Below, piece after piece: positions 53,471-63,096 of a DNA stretch of 64,000 bases; position 1 is the first letter of the stretch; each line of letters opens with the position of its first letter. This stretch comes from Candidatus Schekmanbacteria bacterium (GTDB taxonomy: Bacteria; Schekmanbacteria; GWA2-38-11; J061). The stretch lies in NCBI GenBank assembly GCA_016219965.1, contig JACRJM010000003.1, positions 593,902-657,901 of the forward strand. Direction: 5' to 3'. The position numbers and the translations under genes are program-made. The notes below the pieces were generated by a model. That model saw nothing but the letters and a program-made list of their open reading frames with translations, did not search any database and was not told the DNA's origin.

Positions 53471-53486
53471 CTTCTGCTATTTTCAT

Positions 53487-53514
53487 CCTATTCAATAGGA
53501 AAAAAATTCCTATT
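53487..53514. repeat. Tandem palindromes upstream of flgF
   Basis: Three half-sites: CCTATT-C-AATAGG, then AATAGGAA-AAAAA-TTCCTATT sharing the middle arm. No T run follows. It could be an operator or activator site for the flgF promoter, or a weak transcript end for the fliL operon. Confidence 0.4.
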
Positions 53515-53615
53515 CTTCCGGTAATTAAAAAAAAACAAATTTATATTAATAAATTTCCGTTTGTAACACACTGAAAAATAAAAGATAATATTTTGCATAT
53601 GAGTTAGCTCAATGA

Positions 53616-53630
53616 TGGCACGTTATTTGC
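53616..53630 (+). promoter_or_regulatory. Sigma-54 promoter of the flgF operon
   Basis: TGGCACGTTATTTGC, the ideal consensus TGGCACGN4TTGC. Transcription start near 53642, about 19 bases before the flgF ATG. Confidence 0.8.
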
Positions 53631-53660
53631 ATTTCCATATAGCAAATCTTTGGAGGTGTT

Positions 53661-54431
53661 ATGGATAGTGGAGTTTTAATGGCATTATCGGCATCAAAAA
53701 AAGCTGAACTCAAGCTGGATATAATTGTCGATAATTTAGCTAATATTAGCACAATAGGGTATAAAAATAATAAAAAAACATTCGGACAAATAATAGACGA
53801 ATATATAGTAAAAAATAATATAAATGGTACTTCTGTAAGTCCGGATCTATCAAATCAAATAACAACATCTAATAACTCACAATTTAATTTAGAAAAACCT
53901 TCTACAGATTTTACATCAGGAAAACTTATTTATACAGCAAACCCTTTTGATGTTGCTATCGCAGAGGGTGGATTTTTTAAAATTCAAACTCCAGAAGGTA
54001 TAAGATATACGAGGAATGGGCATTTTTCTATGGATGAAATGGGTAGATTAGTAACGAATGATGGAAGCCTAGTTTTAGGAGATTCTGGAGAGATTGAAAT
54101 AAAGGGTAAGGATTTAGGAATAGCAGAGGATGGAACAATAAAAATTAATGGAGCTAGTGTTGGAAAGATTTCAGTGGTTAATTTTAAAAATTTAGCAGAA
54201 CTGGAAAGAGCGGGGAATAAATTTTATTTACCATCAGGGAAGGAAGATAATGAATTACAACTTGATAATCCTAAACTTAGTCAGGGATATCTTGAGCTTT
54301 CAAATGTCAATGTAGTTGAGGAGATGGTAAAAATGATGGGCGATATAAGAGCGAATGAATCTTATCAGAAAGTTATTCAAAACTTTGATTCTATTGATTT
54401 AAAAGCAGCCAATGAAATAGGTAAATTCTGA
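53661..54431 (+). CDS. flgF: Flagellar basal-body rod protein FlgF
   Basis: A 256-residue rod protein with LDIIVDNLANISTIGYKNNK at the N-terminus, the AEGGFFKIQTPEGIRYTRNG core, and the C-terminal VVEEMVKMMGDIRANESYQK helix. FlgF is the proximal rod subunit nearest the distal rod. CTTTGGAGGTGTT before the ATG. Confidence 0.93.
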   Translation: MDSGVLMALSASKKAELKLDIIVDNLANISTIGYKNNKKTFGQIIDEYIVKNNINGTSVSPDLSNQITTSNNSQFNLEKPSTDFTSGKLIYTANPFDVAIAEGGFFKIQTPEGIRYTRNGHFSMDEMGRLVTNDGSLVLGDSGEIEIKGKDLGIAEDGTIKINGASVGKISVVNFKNLAELERAGNKFYLPSGKEDNELQLDNPKLSQGYLELSNVNVVEEMVKMMGDIRANESYQKVIQNFDSIDLKAANEIGKF

Positions 54432-54460
54432 ACAATATGATAATTGGGAGGTAAATAATA

Positions 54461-55249
54461 ATGATAAGAGCTTTATGGACAGCAGCATCTGGAATGGAAG
54501 CTCAGCAATTAAATATAGATGTTATTGCTAACAATCTTGCTAATGTTAATACAGTGGGTTTTAAGCGTAGCAGAGCTGATTTTCAAGATCTTCTTTATCA
54601 AACTTTAAAGTTGCCTGGGACGTCATCATCGGCTACTAGTGAAGTACCAACTGGTGAGCAGATAGGATTAGGCGTAAAACCAGTAGCTATTCAGAAACTT
54701 TTTCTTCAGGGAGATTACCAGCAGACTCAAAATGATCTTGACGTTGCTATTGAAGGCGATGGTTTTTTCCAAGTTTTACAACCAAATGGTGAAATCGCTT
54801 ATACAAGAGCTGGTTCTTTTAAAAAAGATAGTGAAGGGAAAATAGTCACCTCTGATGGGTATGCTGTAGAGCCAGCAGTAACCATACCAACAGATGCAAC
54901 ATCTATAACTATTGGAAGTGATGGAACTGTCTCAGTTGTACAGGCTGGGTCAACTGCGTCAAATATAGTAGGAAAAATTGAATTGGCAAAATTTGCTAAC
55001 TCTGGAGGGTTAAATAGTATAGGTAGAAGTTTGTTCTTGCCAACTACTTCTTCAGGGGATGCAGTAACCGGTACACCTGGTGAAACTGGTTATGGTACTC
55101 TATCTCAGGGATATTTGGAGATGTCTAATGTTAATGTAGTTGATGAAATGGTTAACATGATAGTTGCTCAAAGAGCATATGAAACTAACTCGAAAGCTAT
55201 TCAAGCAGCTGATGATATGTTGTCACAGGCTAATAATATTAGAAGATAA
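54461..55249 (+). CDS. flgG: Flagellar distal rod protein FlgG
   Basis: A 262-residue protein of typical length. [20 protein letters not shown] with [20 protein letters not shown] and the C-terminal [20 protein letters not shown] are diagnostic. GGGAGGTAAATAATA before the ATG. It follows flgF and builds the distal rod. Confidence 0.96.
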   Translation: MIRALWTAASGMEAQQLNIDVIANNLANVNTVGFKRSRADFQDLLYQTLKLPGTSSSATSEVPTGEQIGLGVKPVAIQKLFLQGDYQQTQNDLDVAIEGDGFFQVLQPNGEIAYTRAGSFKKDSEGKIVTSDGYAVEPAVTIPTDATSITIGSDGTVSVVQAGSTASNIVGKIELAKFANSGGLNSIGRSLFLPTTSSGDAVTGTPGETGYGTLSQGYLEMSNVNVVDEMVNMIVAQRAYETNSKAIQAADDMLSQANNIRR

Positions 55250-55255
55250 TAAATT

Positions 55256-56239
55256 ATGAAATTACATTTTAAAAAAAATATGAGTTTTTTGTTTTTTAGT
55301 ATTTTAATTTTTTCCCAAAATACTGAGGCTGCCTTGACTGAAAAGATTTTATCTATTGAGGTTAATAAAAGCTCAATAGTTACTAATAATTTAATTTTAT
55401 TAAAGGATATTGCAAAAATAAATGGTGATGACAATAATATTGTAAATAATGTTGAAAAAATTTTCATTGGATATTCACCTCTTGTTGGCAAGATAAAAAT
55501 TATAAATCCCAACGAATTATTAATAAAGCTAGCCCAGCAGGGTATTACCTCTTTTAATACGGATGTTTCTTTACCTCAAAATATAGCCGTGACTAGAGGA
55601 TCCCAGCTTTTAAAAAAAGAAGAGATTGTTGATGATTTTAAACTATTTTTTCAAAATAATTTGGGGAGAGAAAGTATTTATCAATTGAAGGATTTAAAAG
55701 GCGCAAAAGATATTTTATTGCCTGAAGGTAAATTAGATAAACATTTTGAGTTAATAAAAGGATTTAATTCTGAAAATACAATCCCTGTGTTTTTAACAAT
55801 AAATGTAAATGATACAAAAGTTGCTTCACTTCAATTAACAGCTGACGTTTCTTTCCTAGAAGAAACTATAGTTGCAACAAGGAGTATAGGCAGGGATGAG
55901 ATTATAAATGACTCAGATCTATATATTGAAAAGAGAGAGATGAAAACTCATGAAAAAAATATTTTTAGAAATATTATGGATGTAGTTGGCCTGAAAGCAA
56001 ATCGTGTCATTAGCAAAGGAGAAACTATTAAATCTGATATGGTTATAAAAGTACCACTTGTCAAAAAGGGTGACAGGGTCTTGATAAGTGCAACTAGTCC
56101 TGAGCTAAAAATATGTACGGTGGGTGAAATATTAGATCAAGGGAATTTGGGAGAATTGGTTAGAGTAATTAATGTTGATACACATAAAGTCATAAGGGGT
56201 AAAGTAATTAACAATAAATCTATACAGGTTGAGTTCTAA
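55256..56239 (+). CDS. flgA: P-ring assembly chaperone FlgA
   Basis: A 327-residue exported protein with an N-terminal signal (MSFLFFSILIFSQNTEA) and a C-terminal SAF/FlgA domain (VATRSIGRDEIINDSDLYIE, then GLKANRVISKGETIKSDMVI). FlgA helps FlgI assemble around the rod in the periplasm. Lies between flgG and flgH. Confidence 0.9.
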   Translation: MKLHFKKNMSFLFFSILIFSQNTEAALTEKILSIEVNKSSIVTNNLILLKDIAKINGDDNNIVNNVEKIFIGYSPLVGKIKIINPNELLIKLAQQGITSFNTDVSLPQNIAVTRGSQLLKKEEIVDDFKLFFQNNLGRESIYQLKDLKGAKDILLPEGKLDKHFELIKGFNSENTIPVFLTINVNDTKVASLQLTADVSFLEETIVATRSIGRDEIINDSDLYIEKREMKTHEKNIFRNIMDVVGLKANRVISKGETIKSDMVIKVPLVKKGDRVLISATSPELKICTVGEILDQGNLGELVRVINVDTHKVIRGKVINNKSIQVEF

Positions 56240-56243
56240 TTGA

Positions 56244-56951
56244 ATGAGACACATTACTAATTTTATATATATTCTTATAGCGTTAATTGTCACTTCCTGC
56301 GCGAGTGGTCCTGATTCTATTCCTCTTCATGCAGCACAATTAAACTTAGATGAAACTAAACTCGCAGAATTAAATAAAGATTACTATAGAGAAGGGTCAC
56401 TATGGCCTCAGAATGACAATGGTTTCAATCTTTTTTCAGATAATAAAGCTGGTAAGGTAGGAGACATTATAACTATTCTTGTGAATGAGAATGCTGAAGC
56501 TACCAAAAATGCGACTACAAAGCTTAATAAAGATTCTAGTCTTGACAGCTCAGCATCAGCACTTTTTGGTTTTGAAAAAGCTATTCAATTAAGAAATCCT
56601 AATTTTAATCCTGAAGCGCTAATGAGCACAAAACATAAAGATCAATTTGATGGAAGCGGAACAACAACAAGATCAGGGGATTTAAAAACTACGATTTCAG
56701 CAAGGGTTATTAAAGTATTTTCCAATGGAAACTTTTTAATTTCAGGAAGTCGCGAGATTACTTTGAATGAGGAAGAACAGATTATAATGCTAACAGGAAT
56801 TATACGGCCTGAAGATATTTCTCAAGACAATACCGTCGATTCCAGTAAAATTGCGGATGCAAAAATGACTTATACTGGGAAGGGTGTAATTGCTGAAAAA
56901 CAACATCCTGGATGGATGTTACGAATTTTGGCCTGGATATGGCCTTTTTAG
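56244..56951 (+). CDS. flgH: Flagellar L-ring protein FlgH
   Basis: A 235-residue outer-membrane lipoprotein with lipobox VTSCAS. The L-ring core GSLWPQNDNGFNLFSDNKAG, VGDIITILVNENAEATKNA and the C-terminal MTYTGKGVIAEKQHPGW are present. It shows that the cell has an outer membrane. Confidence 0.96.
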   Translation: MRHITNFIYILIALIVTSCASGPDSIPLHAAQLNLDETKLAELNKDYYREGSLWPQNDNGFNLFSDNKAGKVGDIITILVNENAEATKNATTKLNKDSSLDSSASALFGFEKAIQLRNPNFNPEALMSTKHKDQFDGSGTTTRSGDLKTTISARVIKVFSNGNFLISGSREITLNEEEQIIMLTGIIRPEDISQDNTVDSSKIADAKMTYTGKGVIAEKQHPGWMLRILAWIWPF

Positions 56952-56962
56952 AGAGAACTTAT

Positions 56963-58072
56963 ATGAAGTTACGGGTTAATATACTATTTGTTCTGACAAT
57001 AATAATTTTTGGGATTCCATTTTTATCAAACGCAGTAAAAATAAAAGATTTAACATATATTGAGGGTCAGCGGGGAAATAAGCTTATTGGTTATGGAATG
57101 ATTGTGGGATTAAATGGAACAGGAGACAAACAGGGGACTAAATTTACTATTCAATCTCTGGCAAGCATGCTTAAAAGAAGTGGGATTTTGGTTTCACCTG
57201 ATGAAATAAAAGTAAAAAATGTTGCAGCTGTAATAGTCACAGCTGAATTGCCTCCATTTCCAAGAGGTGGTGTTAAAATTGATGTATTAGTATCTTCAAT
57301 TGGTGATGCAACAAGTCTTCAGGGTGGGACTCTTTTGTTAACACCTTTAAAGGGAGCTGACGGGAATATTTATGCTGTAGCCCAAGGAGCTATTTCTATT
57401 GGTGGGTTCTCAGCTTCAGGAAAGGGAGGGGATCAAGTTCAAAAAAACCATTTAAATGCTGGCAAAATACCAGAGGGTGCAACTATTGAACGAGAGATAC
57501 CTAATGATTTTATAAACAAGGATAATATAACATTATCAACAAGAAATTCTGATTTCACTACTGCTTTAAGAATAGCTGACTCAATAAATAAATATTTGGG
57601 GGAGCAGAATGCAGTTCCCCTCGACGGAGTCAATGTAAAAGTTAATATCCCACAAAACTATAAAGGGGATATGGTAAGGTTTGTGTCTCTTCTTGAAAAC
57701 TTAGATATTGAGCCAGATAGTGTTGCTAAAGTAATTATTGATGAACGAACCGGTACAATTATTATGGGAGAGAATGTTAAAATATCTTCAGTAGCAATTT
57801 CACATGGTAATCTTACTATAGAAGTTAAGACGCAGCACAATATATCCCAACCGGCTCCTTTTTCTAAGAAGGGAGAAACTGTTGTAGTCCCTGAAACAGA
57901 AACATCAATTTCAGAAGAAAAAGGGAATCTTATTTTTCTAGAAGGTGGCGTAAGTATAAAAGAACTTGTCAGAGCCTTAAATTCTATTGGTGTTTCAACC
58001 AGAGACCTAATTGTTATTTTTCAAGGAATAAAGGCAGCTGGGGCATTACATGCAGAGTTAGAAATCATTTAA
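56963..58072 (+). CDS. flgI: Flagellar P-ring protein FlgI
   Basis: A 369-residue exported protein. The ATG at 56963 gives a signal peptide (VNILFVLTIIIFGIPFLSNA); the frame extends upstream into flgH without support. KDLTYIEGQRGNKLIGYGMI and VGLNGTGDKQGTKFT form the P-ring signature, and the C-terminus has VRALNSIGVSTRDLIVIFQG. GAGAGA lies upstream. Confidence 0.96.
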   Translation: MKLRVNILFVLTIIIFGIPFLSNAVKIKDLTYIEGQRGNKLIGYGMIVGLNGTGDKQGTKFTIQSLASMLKRSGILVSPDEIKVKNVAAVIVTAELPPFPRGGVKIDVLVSSIGDATSLQGGTLLLTPLKGADGNIYAVAQGAISIGGFSASGKGGDQVQKNHLNAGKIPEGATIEREIPNDFINKDNITLSTRNSDFTTALRIADSINKYLGEQNAVPLDGVNVKVNIPQNYKGDMVRFVSLLENLDIEPDSVAKVIIDERTGTIIMGENVKISSVAISHGNLTIEVKTQHNISQPAPFSKKGETVVVPETETSISEEKGNLIFLEGGVSIKELVRALNSIGVSTRDLIVIFQGIKAAGALHAELEII

Positions 58073-58080
58073 AATAAATT

Positions 58081-58866
58081 ATGACTAAAATTAACGATAA
58101 CTTAATAGGGGCATCTAATAGAAAGCTTTCAGATGATCTATTAACATTGCATAAAGAAAGACTTAGTTCTTCTTCTGCACAAGATCTCAATATAACTAAC
58201 CAAGAAGATGCTGCAAAAGCCTTTGAGTCATTTTTTGTCTTTTATTTGCTTCAGACAATGAGAAAGTCCACCGCAGAATCAGGACTTTTAGGTAAAGGTT
58301 TTGGAAATGATTTTTTTACACAGCTTTTTGATGAACAGATATCAAATAAACTTTCTGAAACTAAAGGGATAGGAATTGCTAAATTATTAGATCAACAAAT
58401 AAGTAAAAAAGATAACATTAGTAATTCTGAAACACTAAATTTAAAATCTAACAAAGTTGAAAGTGAAGAAGTTAGTTTAAAAAAAGTTCTTCCTGGTTCG
58501 GTACTATCTTCAGGATATGGGTTAAGAAATGATCCAATTACTGGTAAAGAACGGTTTCACAATGGAATTGATTTAGCATGTAGCGAAGGAAAAACAATTC
58601 AACCCTTAATGCCAGGTAAAGTAATCTTTAGTGGATGGAAAGGAAATTATGGGAATCTCGTAATTGTTAAGCATGAAGGAGGTGTTGAAACATATTACGG
58701 TCATAATATGCAAAATTTGGTTAAGGAAGGGGATGTTGTAACTTCATTGACTTCTATTGCTTTATCCGGGAAAACCGGACGAACGACAGGACCACATTTG
58801 CACTTTGAAGTAAGAGTTAATGATATACCTCAAAATCCTAATAAATACGTAAAAAATTATGAATAA
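58081..58866 (+). CDS. flgJ: FlgJ rod-binding domain fused to an M23 peptidase
   Basis: A 261-residue protein. The N-terminal 105 residues form the FlgJ rod-binding domain (AAKAFESFFVFYLLQTMRKS, then LFDEQISNKLS). The rest is an M23/LytM metallopeptidase: FHNGIDL (His160, Asp164), YYGH (His208) and GPHLHFEV (His239, His241), all zinc or catalytic residues present. It thus cleaves peptide crosslinks of the wall to let the rod pass, where enteric FlgJ uses a glucosaminidase. No signal peptide; it is probably exported by the flagellar system. Confidence 0.9.
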   Translation: MTKINDNLIGASNRKLSDDLLTLHKERLSSSSAQDLNITNQEDAAKAFESFFVFYLLQTMRKSTAESGLLGKGFGNDFFTQLFDEQISNKLSETKGIGIAKLLDQQISKKDNISNSETLNLKSNKVESEEVSLKKVLPGSVLSSGYGLRNDPITGKERFHNGIDLACSEGKTIQPLMPGKVIFSGWKGNYGNLVIVKHEGGVETYYGHNMQNLVKEGDVVTSLTSIALSGKTGRTTGPHLHFEVRVNDIPQNPNKYVKNYE

Positions 58867-58929
58867 TTATTTAATTAACCCTCTATTACTCCGAGATAAA
58901 TATGACAATCTATATTTATGGGGAGAAAA

Positions 58930-59232
58930 ATGAAAATAGACAGTAAATCTCAAACAACAAACTTATTAGTTGGGATCAATAAAGATTTAAAAAAGACACC
59001 GAAAAATGAAACTTATAAAAACGATGGAGAAGTCAAAATTGCCGTATCTGAAACAGGTTCAAAAATTTCACAATATGTTGATATAGTAAAAAAAGCTGAC
59101 ACAACTGATTCTCAAAAACTATCTGAATTAAAAAGGCAAATTGAAACTGGGACTTATAGTATTAAGTATAATGAAATTGCAGAAAAAATGATTGAATCCT
59201 CTTTGCAGGAATTATCAATAGAAAAAAAATAA
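58930..59232 (+). CDS. flgM: Anti-sigma-28 factor FlgM
   Basis: A 100-residue protein, largely unstructured at the N-terminus. The C-terminal FliA-binding part is QKLSELKRQIETGTYSIKYN, then EIAEKMIESSL. The ATG at 58930 has GGGGAGAAAA upstream; an ATG at 58918 lies before that ribosome site. It holds FliA inactive until exported. Confidence 0.88.
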   Translation: MKIDSKSQTTNLLVGINKDLKKTPKNETYKNDGEVKIAVSETGSKISQYVDIVKKADTTDSQKLSELKRQIETGTYSIKYNEIAEKMIESSLQELSIEKK

Positions 59233-59256
59233 AGCTATGATTGGGTTATTGTAACT

Positions 59257-59760
59257 ATGATTAAAATGGAAAGTTTTTCTAATTTAGCAACAGTTTTGGA
59301 AGAGCTGGTTATTGAATATGGAGAATTATTAGTGTCCCTAGAAAAACTTTCTGGATCTCTTTGTAGCTCTAGTACAAATGTTTTTATGGAATCACAAAAA
59401 CGAGTTGAAACTATTGTCCTTAAAATAAAGTTATTAGAAGAACTAAGATTGAAACATGTAAGGACTATTTGTTTATCGTTAGAAATTGAAGAAGATACGC
59501 TAAGTTTACAGACCTTAAGCCAAATGGTTCCTGTTTTAAGCAGAAGATTTCTTTCTATCCGTGAAAGATTAAATGAAGTAGTTAGTAAATTGAGTGAATC
59601 TATTAAGCATATTAGTAAAATATTAGAAAGTTCAATAATTACAATAGAGAATACACTCAATTTTATAAAATCACTTTGTACTGTTAATCCTATTTATAAA
59701 AAATCCGGGAAAATAGAAACAGGCGAAAGATCAATGTCATTTATTACTCAAAAAATATAA
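59257..59760 (+). CDS. flgN: Flagellar export chaperone FlgN
   Basis: A 167-residue all-helical protein with the FlgN length and heptad pattern (LATVLEELVIEYGELLVSLE at the start). It binds FlgK and FlgL before export. It sits between flgM and flgK, which is the usual place. Confidence 0.82.
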   Translation: MIKMESFSNLATVLEELVIEYGELLVSLEKLSGSLCSSSTNVFMESQKRVETIVLKIKLLEELRLKHVRTICLSLEIEEDTLSLQTLSQMVPVLSRRFLSIRERLNEVVSKLSESIKHISKILESSIITIENTLNFIKSLCTVNPIYKKSGKIETGERSMSFITQKI

Positions 59761-59767
59761 TTAACTT

Positions 59768-61450
59768 ATGTCCGGAATACTTTCACTTTTAGATATTGGG
59801 AAAAAATCACTTTCAGCTCAAAATGCTGCTATGAATATTGCAGGCAATAATATTGCCAATGTCAATACTGCAGGATATTCTCGTCAAGAGGCTGTTTTTA
59901 ATACTAGTGCATCTGTTGAAAATGATTCTGGATACTTTGGTACTGGAGTTGAATTAAGTAGTGTAAAAAGAATAACCGACAACTTCCTGTCCAATCAAAT
60001 TACTTTGGAAAATTCAAATTTAGGGAAACTATCTCAACAAAAAAATGCATTAGAAAATATAGAATCTGTATTAAGTTATTCCAGTGACAGTGGAATTAAT
60101 TCAGCAGTTCAAGATTTTTTTAATTCTTTTCAGGACTTAGCTAATGACCCATCAAGTTCATCGGCTAGGACTATGGTTGTTTCCAAAGGGAATTACTTAG
60201 CTGATACTTTCAATAATACAGCATCTGAAATAAAAGATTTAGAGACAAATATAGATGTAACTGCAGCTAGTACTGCTAAAGAAATTAATAGTTTAACGCA
60301 AAGAATAGCTAAACTAAATGGAGATATTTCGGCTTTAGAATCAGGGTCAAAAAATATTAATGCTAATGATTTGAGAGATCAGAGAGATGAACTCTTAAAA
60401 GAGCTTTCTTCAAAAATTGATATAACATATTTTGAAAATAAAGATGGACAATTATCCGTTATTTTTGGAGGGGGTAAATCCTTAGTTGATGGAGTTAATT
60501 CTTGGTCTATTGAAACAGTTTCAGACTCTTCAAATGAAAATTCTCTTAAAGTATTATATGTGTCTGATGGAGGAAAAGAGTTAGATATTACCAATAAAAT
60601 ATCTGGTGGAGAAATTGGGGGCTTGTTAGAAATTAGAAACAACACCATAAAAAATTATAGATCAAATATTGATAAGTTAGCTTTATCTATTTCCAATGAA
60701 GTTAATAAGATTCATCAAGAAGGTGTTGGTTTAGATGGAAGCAGCGGGAATATTTTTTTTGATCTAAATACGCCTTCAGGCTATTTAACTGCTGGGAGCA
60801 AAGGTAATGCTTCAATTACATCAGTGGATATTATTTCTTCTTCCTCTCCCCTTGTATATGATAACTATCAATTGATTTTTACATCCTCTACGTCTTTTGA
60901 TATTTATGATTCAGATAGCAAACAGTATGTTTCCACCAATAATTCTTATACGTCGGGTAACAATATAGATTTTAACGGAATAAGTGTTGTAATTGAAGAC
61001 CAAGGTGGAACTCCAGTGGCCGGAGATAATTTTGTTATATCTACAAGTAAAGACGCCGCTGCCGATATGCATGTTACTGATACAATAACTGGAAATACTA
61101 ATAAAATAGCTGCAGGAGTCAGTTCAAGTTCAGGAGATAATGAAAATGCACTAAAAATAGCTGAGTTACAATTTACAGGGATATTGAACTCAGGACAAAG
61201 TAATTTTGGGGAATACTATCAGAATTTTTTATCTCAGGTAGGCAATGATGTTCAGATGGTAGATGAAGGATATAAAAGTCAGCAATCTTTTATAGATGTT
61301 CTTGTGAGCCGAAAAGAATCAATATCAGGTGTGTCACTCGACGAAGAAATGAGTAATCTAATTAAGTATCAGTATGGATATGAGGCTTCTGCAAAATTAA
61401 TTTCAACTGTAAATGATTTGCTTGATACGGTTATTAATTTAGTTAAATAG
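59768..61450 (+). CDS. flgK: Hook-filament junction protein FlgK (HAP1)
   Basis: A 560-residue hook-associated protein. N-terminal LSAQNAAMNIAGNNIANVNT with AGYSRQE, and C-terminal VSLDEEMSNLIKYQYGYEAS, AKLISTVNDLLDTVINL. It forms the first junction ring between hook and filament. Starts 7 bases after flgN. Confidence 0.96.
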   Translation: MSGILSLLDIGKKSLSAQNAAMNIAGNNIANVNTAGYSRQEAVFNTSASVENDSGYFGTGVELSSVKRITDNFLSNQITLENSNLGKLSQQKNALENIESVLSYSSDSGINSAVQDFFNSFQDLANDPSSSSARTMVVSKGNYLADTFNNTASEIKDLETNIDVTAASTAKEINSLTQRIAKLNGDISALESGSKNINANDLRDQRDELLKELSSKIDITYFENKDGQLSVIFGGGKSLVDGVNSWSIETVSDSSNENSLKVLYVSDGGKELDITNKISGGEIGGLLEIRNNTIKNYRSNIDKLALSISNEVNKIHQEGVGLDGSSGNIFFDLNTPSGYLTAGSKGNASITSVDIISSSSPLVYDNYQLIFTSSTSFDIYDSDSKQYVSTNNSYTSGNNIDFNGISVVIEDQGGTPVAGDNFVISTSKDAAADMHVTDTITGNTNKIAAGVSSSSGDNENALKIAELQFTGILNSGQSNFGEYYQNFLSQVGNDVQMVDEGYKSQQSFIDVLVSRKESISGVSLDEEMSNLIKYQYGYEASAKLISTVNDLLDTVINLVK

Positions 61451-61460
61451 AGGATGCAAA

Positions 61461-62342
61461 ATGAGAGTTACACAAAAAATGGTTATGGACGATTTGGTTA
61501 AGAGTTTGTCTCATATTAATAGTAGAATTGCATCTCTTGAAGAAAAGGCATCGAGTGGAAAGCGAATTAACAAGCCATCAGATGATCCCGCTGCCTATTA
61601 TAAGACGTTAGATATTAATTCAGCGAAAAATTCAATTACTCAATTTGAAACTAATTTATCTTCAGGGAAAGATTGGCTAAGCTCAACAGATTCAGCTTTA
61701 GGTTCAGTGTATGATATGCTTGTTAGAGCAAAAGAGATTACATTGGCCAATTCTAATGATACTGTAAGTGCAAATGAAAGAAAGAATGCGGCTCAGGAAG
61801 TTTCAGGAATATTTGAACAGGTAGTTCAAACTGGAAACACTCAAGTAGGTTCGAGTTTTATTTTTGGTGGCACAGAAATTCTTTCTGAGCCATTTGACTC
61901 GGACGGCGAATATAATGGCAACCAGGCGAATATTGAAATTGAGATTGATAAAAACAAGCGTATGGTAATTAATTGTAATGGTAAGGATGTTTTTAAGAAA
62001 GACGGTGGAGAAGATATTTTTAATATATTAAATGATTTAAAAACAGGTCTTGAGAATAATGATAAAGTAACGATCCAGGCACAGATTGATAAACTAGATT
62101 CTGCTATGGATCAGATATCCGATTATAGGGCAAATGTAGGAGCAAAAATTAATCACATTGATAATACATCTGTATGGTTTCAAGATTCTAAATCACGACT
62201 TGATGTACTTTTATCCGATAATCAGGATGCTGATATGACAGAAGTTATTACTGATCTTGCTCGCGAACAAACTGCACTACAGGCTACCCTTTCTTCAGCT
62301 GCTAAAGTTATATCATATAGCTTGGTAGATTTTTTGAAATAG
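61461..62342 (+). CDS. flgL: Hook-filament junction protein FlgL (HAP3)
   Basis: A 293-residue protein related to flagellin: RVTQKMVMDDLVKSLSHINS, SGKRINKPSDDPAAYYKTLD at the N-terminus and DLAREQTALQATLSSAAKVI at the C-terminus. Second junction protein, follows flgK by 10 bases. Confidence 0.95.
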   Translation: MRVTQKMVMDDLVKSLSHINSRIASLEEKASSGKRINKPSDDPAAYYKTLDINSAKNSITQFETNLSSGKDWLSSTDSALGSVYDMLVRAKEITLANSNDTVSANERKNAAQEVSGIFEQVVQTGNTQVGSSFIFGGTEILSEPFDSDGEYNGNQANIEIEIDKNKRMVINCNGKDVFKKDGGEDIFNILNDLKTGLENNDKVTIQAQIDKLDSAMDQISDYRANVGAKINHIDNTSVWFQDSKSRLDVLLSDNQDADMTEVITDLAREQTALQATLSSAAKVISYSLVDFLK

Positions 62343-62379
62343 TTTTCATAATTGTAGTTAAAACCAGGGATGGTTAACA

Positions 62380-62616
62380 GTGCTTATTATAACTCGTAAA
62401 GTTGGAGAAATAATTTCAATCGGTGATAGCATAGAAGTTAAGATTCTCGATATTAAGGGACGTCAAGTGAGGATTGGGATAGGCGCCCCAAATAATGTGC
62501 AAATATATAGAAAGGAAATTTATTTAAAAATACTTGAGGAAAATAAAAAAGCTGCAAATATTTTACCTGAGCATTTACATGAGATAAACTTAATCTGGGA
62601 TAATAAAAAAGACTAA
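62380..62616 (+). CDS. csrA: Translational regulator CsrA
   Basis: A 78-residue RNA-binding protein, GTG start. LIITRKVGEIISIGDSIEVK and VRIGIGAPNNVQIYRKEIY form the CsrA dimer fold, including the RNA-contacting Arg near residue 44 region. It would repress flagellin translation by binding GGA motifs in the fliC leader (63822-63884). FliW, encoded next, antagonises it. Confidence 0.95.
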   Translation: MLIITRKVGEIISIGDSIEVKILDIKGRQVRIGIGAPNNVQIYRKEIYLKILEENKKAANILPEHLHEINLIWDNKKD

Positions 62617-62638
62617 AATTATTAATTGAGATAATATT

Positions 62639-63070
62639 ATGATATTTGAAAGTAAGAATTTTGGAACATTGAATATTGAAGACAAAAATATTGTTTTGTT
62701 TGTTGATGGCTTAATAGGTTTTTGCGAACTTAAAAAATTTATTATATTAACACCGCAAGAAGATACTCCTTTTCGTTGGCTTCAATCATTGGATAATCCT
62801 GAAATTGTTTTTGCAATTATAAACCCCTTATTATTTTTTCCTGACTATAAAATAAAAATAACTAAAGCAGATATAGATCTTATTGAAGCCAAAACTCTTG
62901 AGGATATTCAGATATACGCTATAGTAACAATTCCTGATAATTTTTCTAAATTGACAGCAAATCTACTTGGTCCAATTATAATTAATGCCAATAAATGTAA
63001 AGCTAAACAAATAGTTGTTGATAATTCTTCATATAGTACAAAACATCTTTTGCTTTCAGATTGCAGATAA
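62639..63070 (+). CDS. fliW: Flagellar assembly factor FliW
   Basis: A 143-residue protein with the FliW blocks FVDGLIGFCELKKFIILTPQ, PFRWLQSLDNPEIVFAIINP and LTANLLGPIIINANKCKAKQ. FliW binds CsrA and flagellin alternately, coupling flagellin translation to its secretion. The csrA-fliW order just before fliC is typical of non-enteric bacteria. Confidence 0.95.
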   Translation: MIFESKNFGTLNIEDKNIVLFVDGLIGFCELKKFIILTPQEDTPFRWLQSLDNPEIVFAIINPLLFFPDYKIKITKADIDLIEAKTLEDIQIYAIVTIPDNFSKLTANLLGPIIINANKCKAKQIVVDNSSYSTKHLLLSDCR

Positions 63071-63096
63071 TTTATTAATTATAAATTTTATTTAAT

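Noticed and set aside
58871..58900. TAAT...TCCGAGAT as a sigma-28 promoter for flgM
   Set aside because: Position would be sensible for flgM, but only five of eight -10 bases match and spacing is off by one.
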